Shown here: in pieces, positions 7,898 through 11,314 of the stretch | How the letters are laid out: each line of letters starts with the position of its first letter | Numbering within the stretch: the stretch's first letter is position 1 | Assembly: GCA_033085395.1 (NCBI GenBank) | Contig: JANQBS010000613.1 | Location: 1 to 11,314 of the forward strand | Source of the DNA: Xanthoparmelia taractica | Taxonomy: Eukaryota; Ascomycota; Lecanoromycetes; Lecanorales; Parmeliaceae | Direction of reading: 5' to 3' | DNA: 11,314 nt | The notes under the pieces: model-generated | Database searches by the model: none | What the model saw: only the letters and a program-made list of their open reading frames with translations | What the model was told of the DNA's origin: nothing | Made by a program: the position numbers and the translations under genes

Positions 7898-9029
7898 TAC
7901 GGGCCGGAAAGGTCTGGTATATTTGATAGAATATCCCATACCATATCGTATTATATTATATCATGGGAGGGTATCATGGGGGGGTTATATTAGATCACTT
8001 ATAAAGATATGAAATAGGAAATTATTGATATTATGAAATGATCTGGAAATTTCTAATATATGTAGGGGTATCTTATAATGTAGATTATTTCTTATATTAG
8101 GTGGCGAATAAGATAAGAAATACTTCTTGCGCTAACTGCTAGTATTAAATGTAAACCCTCGTCTTATAAATCTATATATATTAGATATTAGTGATAGCTA
8201 GAATAATAACTAGAATTTATATATCTTAGCTAAAGTTATTAATAGATCTTTTTCTTATTTTTGAATAGCGTTCTATTTCTTCGAATTATATTAGCTTTTC
8301 TAAAAGTCCTCGTTGGTTAAGTTAACGCGAATCTTATTAAGAAGCTCTTGTAAGAATAGTTAAATAATATACGCTATATAGAGAATATGTTTAAGATTCT
8401 CCGTATTCTACTCTCCAAGATCAAGTAAATTATTAAATCTTTATGTTATTTATACGAAGCGTGTAACTTTAATAACTAAGAATATATAATTATAAAGAAT
8501 AATTATAAATTCTTTTTATAATACGAAGGGAGAAGAGAGAAATTTACTATCGTAGAGTAAATAATAGATTATTATTATAGTTAGCGTGCTAGTAATTCTT
8601 CTAATAATTAAATAAATTAAATATACTAATAATAATAGAAATAGCTCGCCAAGCCCTAGATAATTTCGAAGATCTTTCGTAACACGATATTAAATACGAT
8701 AGCGAGCTTAGCTTAACAACGTAATAATAAAGTGAAGTAATAATAATAGCGATAGTGAAGTGAAGTGATGGCTAGAATAATGGCTAGAATACGTTCGCAT
8801 GATTCTATATAGAGTAACTTCTTCTATATATAGTATATTTCCCATACTCCTACATATAACATAAGATACCCCTATATATACTAGAAATTTCTTAGATTTT
8901 TTTATAATACCAGCACGTCTCCTAGATTATTTCATAAAAATCAAATAATATAATCTTAATACCATACCATACCATGATATAATATCAATACCCTATATCC
9001 CAGACCATCCCAGATCTTTCCGACCCGTA
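7898..9029. mobile_element. Internally deleted hAT-type transposon, 1132 bp (copy A)
   Basis: The ends are inverted: TACGGGCCGGAAAGGTCTGG on the left and the complement TACGGGTCGGAAAGATCTGG on the right. The flanking bases TATAGCTT (7890-7897 and 9030-9037) are an exact 8-bp target duplication, the length made by hAT transposases. Similarity between the two ends continues beyond the TIR to about 185 bp (7898-8082 against about 8845-9029), with matching blocks such as AGGGGTATCTTAT. It carries a minus-strand hAT transposase fragment (8132-8440), so it looks like a deletion derivative of an autonomous element. It is inserted in the central/C-terminal part of another hAT gene. A second copy starts at 11072 in opposite orientation. 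Confidence 0.87.
8132..8440 (-). pseudogene. hAT transposase fragment inside copy A
   Basis: A 103-codon minus-strand frame without indels reads RFNNLLDLGE, stop, NTENLKHILYIAYII, stop, LFLQELLNKIRVNLTNEDF, and later KDLLITLAKIYKF. This corresponds to the hAT region around 'LRCLAHV.QL.L.ELL..I' and the following helical part, with the Cys and Ala/His positions altered (Tyr, Ala-Tyr). Stops are at positions where Trp or Gln fits. The rest of the transposase was not found; 8441-8787 gives only broken AT-rich frames on this strand. It belongs to a different hAT lineage from the plus-strand host gene around it, judged by orientation and by lack of obvious sequence identity. Confidence 0.52.
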
Positions 9030-9037
9030 TATAGCTT
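9030..9037. repeat. 8-bp target-site duplication of copy A, right
   Basis: TATAGCTT immediately after the right terminal inverted repeat, identical to 7890-7897. Confidence 0.87.
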
Positions 9038-9914
9038 ATCGAGAGATCTTAGTCTTCGCTAGTAATTTAATTAAGTATTTAAAGAAGAATTATCTATATT
9101 CTCTAGCTCGATTCTATTCGTAACTTTTTATAGATTTTCTATAATACTATTAAGATAATAAAAAATATATAGCTATGTTAGAAAGAGTTCTTTCTTCTAT
9201 AAACTTTCTAATTAAATATTTTAAAATAATTATTAATAGATTTATCTATTATAGCTTTATAAGAGAGTCTTTTTATCTTAAGTATATTAAGTTATTTAAA
9301 TATTAAAATATAATTAAAAGAGTATTAATATATATTATCGCTATTATTCTTAATTCTAAATAAAAATAAAAGTACTTTAAATACTAAAATCTCGAATAAT
9401 AATCAAATTTTTAGATTATAATAAATAAATTCTAGAAGATTATATATCGATCTTTAATCGATCTAATTATCTATATTTTTAAAACTTTATATCTATATTA
9501 AATACTTAGAATTAATTCTTTTAATAATTAAATATATAAGAAGAGAAAACGAATATTATTATTATTAACTAGTTTAAACTATATATTTAGAATTAATTTA
9601 TTTCTCGTAAGAAAGAAGAATAACGAATAATATTCGAATAGTAATTAGATTCGAAGTAATATACTCGATATTCTCTTCTATTAAAAATAGCTATCGATAT
9701 CTATTTTATATTAACTATATTTACGAAGTCGAAACGCGTATTTTCTAATATTAAACGTATATTATTAAACTTAAGAGATAGTCTTAAAAATAAGATTATT
9801 AAGATACTAAAGTGTCTAAAGTTATAATTTCGATTTGAAATCTTTACGAAGAAAGATTTATATATAATTATTAATATAATAAAGAAAGATATTATTAATA
9901 TATTAGAATTTTAA
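9038..9914 (+). pseudogene. hAT transposase relic, C-terminal part with dimerisation region
   Basis: After the nested element, a frame reads IAYREILVFASNLIKYLKK, followed at 9172 by AMLERVLSSINFLIKYF and, near 9340-9400, IIAIILNSK with KYFKY, which fits the hAT 'A.VLHP..KW.YFE' block. Near the end, from 9771, LRDSLKNKIIKILKCLKL corresponds to the 'RR..L....IEAL.CLKSW' end of the hAT C-terminal dimerisation domain. The frame ends in TAA at 9912-9914, one base before the MITE at 9916. The stop lies inside the MITE's duplicated target, so the transposon insertion hit the very end of this gene. At least one frameshift separates the 9172 and 9771 blocks. Confidence 0.62.
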
Positions 9915-9915
9915 C
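9908..9915. repeat. 8-bp target-site duplication of the MITE, left
   Basis: ATTTTAAC directly before TACGGG, repeated exactly at 10185-10192. It includes the TAA that ends the hAT transposase relic. Confidence 0.87.
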
Positions 9916-10184
9916 TACGGGTCGGAAAGGTGTGGTATATTTAATGGTATGGGACCAGTTTTTCGAATATCATACCGAAAGATATGGGATATCCCATACT
10001 CCCATTGGGTTTTTAATAAGTATAATATTTTTTTATATTCTAAAAATACGTAAAAAGCTTAAGCGAACGCTTATGTAATTATAAAATTCTATAAATAGAT
10101 TAAAAAGATATAATTTTTTAAAAAAATTTGAAAAAAAGTTGAAAACGACTATGTTCAATAGATATCACACCTTTCCGACTCGTA
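9916..10184. mobile_element. hAT-type MITE, 269 bp
   Basis: The ends form an inverted repeat: TACGGGTCGGAAAGGTGTGG on the left and the complement TACGAGTCGGAAAGGTGTGA on the right. An exact 8-bp duplication ATTTTAAC flanks it (9908-9915 and 10185-10192). The first 33 bases match the left end of copy A at about 29 positions, so both were probably mobilised by the same transposase. It has no coding capacity. The interior holds a 16-bp perfect palindrome (9983-9998), another at about 10060-10075 (TAAGCG/CGCTTA), and an A-rich stretch. Confidence 0.87.
9983..9998. repeat. Perfect 16-bp palindrome in the MITE
   Basis: TATGGGATATCCCATA is its own reverse complement. The half-site TATCCCATA/TATGGGATA also occurs near the ends of copies A and C (for example about 7927-7936, and the related TATCCCAT at about 11235), so it may be a subterminal transposase-binding word. 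Confidence 0.7.
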
Positions 10185-10192
10185 ATTTTAAC
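10185..10192. repeat. 8-bp target-site duplication of the MITE, right
   Basis: ATTTTAAC directly after CTCGTA, identical to 9908-9915. Confidence 0.87.
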
Positions 10193-11071
10193 CTAGACTA
10201 TTAACTAAATTAATATAGATTGTAATTAAACGATTTAGTATTTAAATCGATTACGAATTATATATATAGCTTTATAATAAACTAGTTTAGATCTTTAGAT
10301 CGACGATTTGAATCGGCGCGAGTGTTAATTCATATCGAAATTGCTAACGTGTTTCGATATATCTACTAACTCGAGATCTTCGCCATAGACTATCTTTCAC
10401 TAATATCGATTTAGAAAATAAGTACAATATAGATATTCCTTATAAGCACTTGATAAAGAAGGTCGATACAATAAAATCTTCTTAGAAAAAGCTTTTAAAG
10501 ACTCTCTATTGAATTTAAAGATTAAGTAATCTTATATATAGAATAAATTAATTACTTAATTAATTAGAAGTGATAAAATATCTAGCTAGAACATAAAGAA
10601 ACGTTAAGACGCTTAGTTAGCTTACGATGTAAACGATCTCCTATTAACTAAATTTCAACACTTTCACATAGTTTAAATAGAGACTATTTTCGCTATTGTT
10701 CAATACTTTCACATAGATCTTATTTCAACTATTTAATATATAAAGATAATAAATTTCTCGTTACTTAAGATCTTAATTAGATTATTAGCGATTATTAATT
10801 TAATTACTACTTATTTAGATTAAACGATCTTAATCTCAATATAATTACGTATAAAATATTATTAAATATCTATATACTTAATACGTGAGTGAAAGCGAGA
10901 ATTCTTCGTAAATATTATAATTCTCTAATTATCGATCTTAATAATTACTAACTTAATAGAAAGATTTAATTTAATATCTATCTCTAATAGTAAGCGTATA
11001 AGTTATATCGTCTTCTTAGCAATCTATATTTAAGCTATATATTTAAATTCGTATAAGAATAAAGTAATAGA
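10193..11071 (+). pseudogene. AT-rich block with a mutated coding relic of unknown family
   Basis: From about 10395 one plus-strand frame reads coherent peptide blocks divided by stops: ALDKEGRYNKIFLEKAFKDS, LLNLKIK, NKLIT, LIRSDKISS, NIKKR, and LAYDVNDLLLTKFQHFHIV. The other two frames are more broken. The stops sit mostly where Gln would fit, as in the other RIP relics here. Further downstream (to about 11060) the same frame gives low-complexity Ile/Leu-rich segments. I do not recognise the family. It could be part of a transposon next to, or continuing, the hAT relic. The stretch 10193-10394 shows no coding signal. Confidence 0.3.
10654..10716. repeat. Short direct repeat, two units 45 bp apart
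   Basis: TTCAACACTTTCACATAG (10654-10671) recurs as TTCAATACTTTCACATAG (10699-10716), 17 of 18 bases identical, the single difference a C/T. In the relic frame both units encode a similar Q-x-FHI stretch, so it may be an internal protein repeat rather than a DNA signal. Confidence 0.6.
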
Positions 11072-11314
11072 TACGAGTTGAAAAGATCTAAAATAGTCTG
11101 GGATATGAAATATCGATACCATACTATGATATGATATGGTATTGAGATTATATTATTTGATTTTTATGGGATAGTCTAGAAGACGTGCTAATATCATGAA
11201 ATAATCTAGGAAATTTCTGGTATATATAGGGGTATCCCATGTTATATGTAGGGATATGGGAAATATACTATATATAGAAGAAGTTACTCTATATAGAATT
11301 ATGCGAACGTATTC
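11072..11314. mobile_element. Second copy of the 1132-bp hAT-type family (copy C), cut by right window edge
   Basis: From TACGAG at 11072 to the window end, the sequence aligns over its full 243 bp to the reverse complement of 8788-9029, the right end of copy A. Differences are nearly all transitions and are concentrated near the tip: the TIR reads TACGAGTTGAAAAGATCT against TACGGGTCGGAAAGATCT. The last 75 bases are almost identical. It is in the opposite orientation to copy A. The preceding 8 bases (GTAATAGA, 11064-11071) would be its left target duplication; the partner is outside the window. Confidence 0.85.

Larger units (their letters stand above)
6869..9907 (+). mobile_element. hAT-type DNA transposon relic, RIP-degraded, interrupted by a nested element
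   Basis: Pieces of a plus-strand hAT transposase can be read before and after the element inserted at 7898-9029. The relic is very AT-rich, contains many stops and some frame changes, and its own terminal inverted repeats were not found. The LTR element at 5011-6863 lies on its left and a MITE at 9916 abuts its right end, so its outer parts may be at 4562-5010 and beyond 10193. The block 6869-7580 is too degraded to assign confidently, though some stretches suggest the N-terminal part of the same protein. Confidence 0.62.

Noticed and set aside
8750..8790. Short tandem words (GTGAAGTGAAGTGATGG and twice ATGGCTAGAAT) as a CRISPR-like or microsatellite array
   Set aside because: Only two units without spacers; simple local duplication within copy A.

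Overview
The window looks like a transposon graveyard from a filamentous ascomycete (Pezizomycotina-type) fungus. The signs are a sharp change from roughly balanced base composition (about 1-4560) to very AT-rich DNA (about 4560-11314), nested transposable elements full of in-frame stops, and repeat copies that differ almost only by C/T and G/A transitions. That is the pattern of repeat-induced point mutation (RIP). I found no intact host gene; nearly all open frames are relics or shadows.

Region 1-3228 (minus strand) is a tyrosine-recombinase retrotransposon of the DIRS/Ngaro type. It has a Gag with a CCCH zinc finger, a reverse transcriptase with a YLDD active site, an RNase H, and an overlapping tyrosine recombinase that runs off the left edge. 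Gag to RNase H stays in one frame with 15 internal stops and no frameshift, so the copy is dead but recent enough to read through. Region 3229-4560 holds a leader, a possible tRNA-Gly(UCC) relic, an unrecognised eroded two-exon gene on the minus strand, and a scrap that may be a transposase N-terminus.

Region 4562-11314 is a nest. The AT-rich background at 6869-9915 is a plus-strand hAT transposase relic. Three elements have inserted into it or beside it, each with exact target duplications. The first is an 1853-bp gag-only LTR retrotransposon (5011-6863, minus orientation, LTRs 142/141 bp, duplication TTAAT). The second is a 1132-bp internally deleted hAT-type element (7898-9029, duplication TATAGCTT) that keeps a minus-strand piece of another hAT transposase. 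The third is a 269-bp hAT-type MITE (9916-10184, duplication ATTTTAAC) with the same termini. A second copy of the 1132-bp family enters at 11072 in opposite orientation and is cut by the window end. The stretch 10193-11071 holds another mutated coding relic of unknown family.

Inferred order of events: the hAT host is oldest; the LTR element and the small hAT-type elements then jumped into it; RIP acted throughout, most strongly on the oldest layer.
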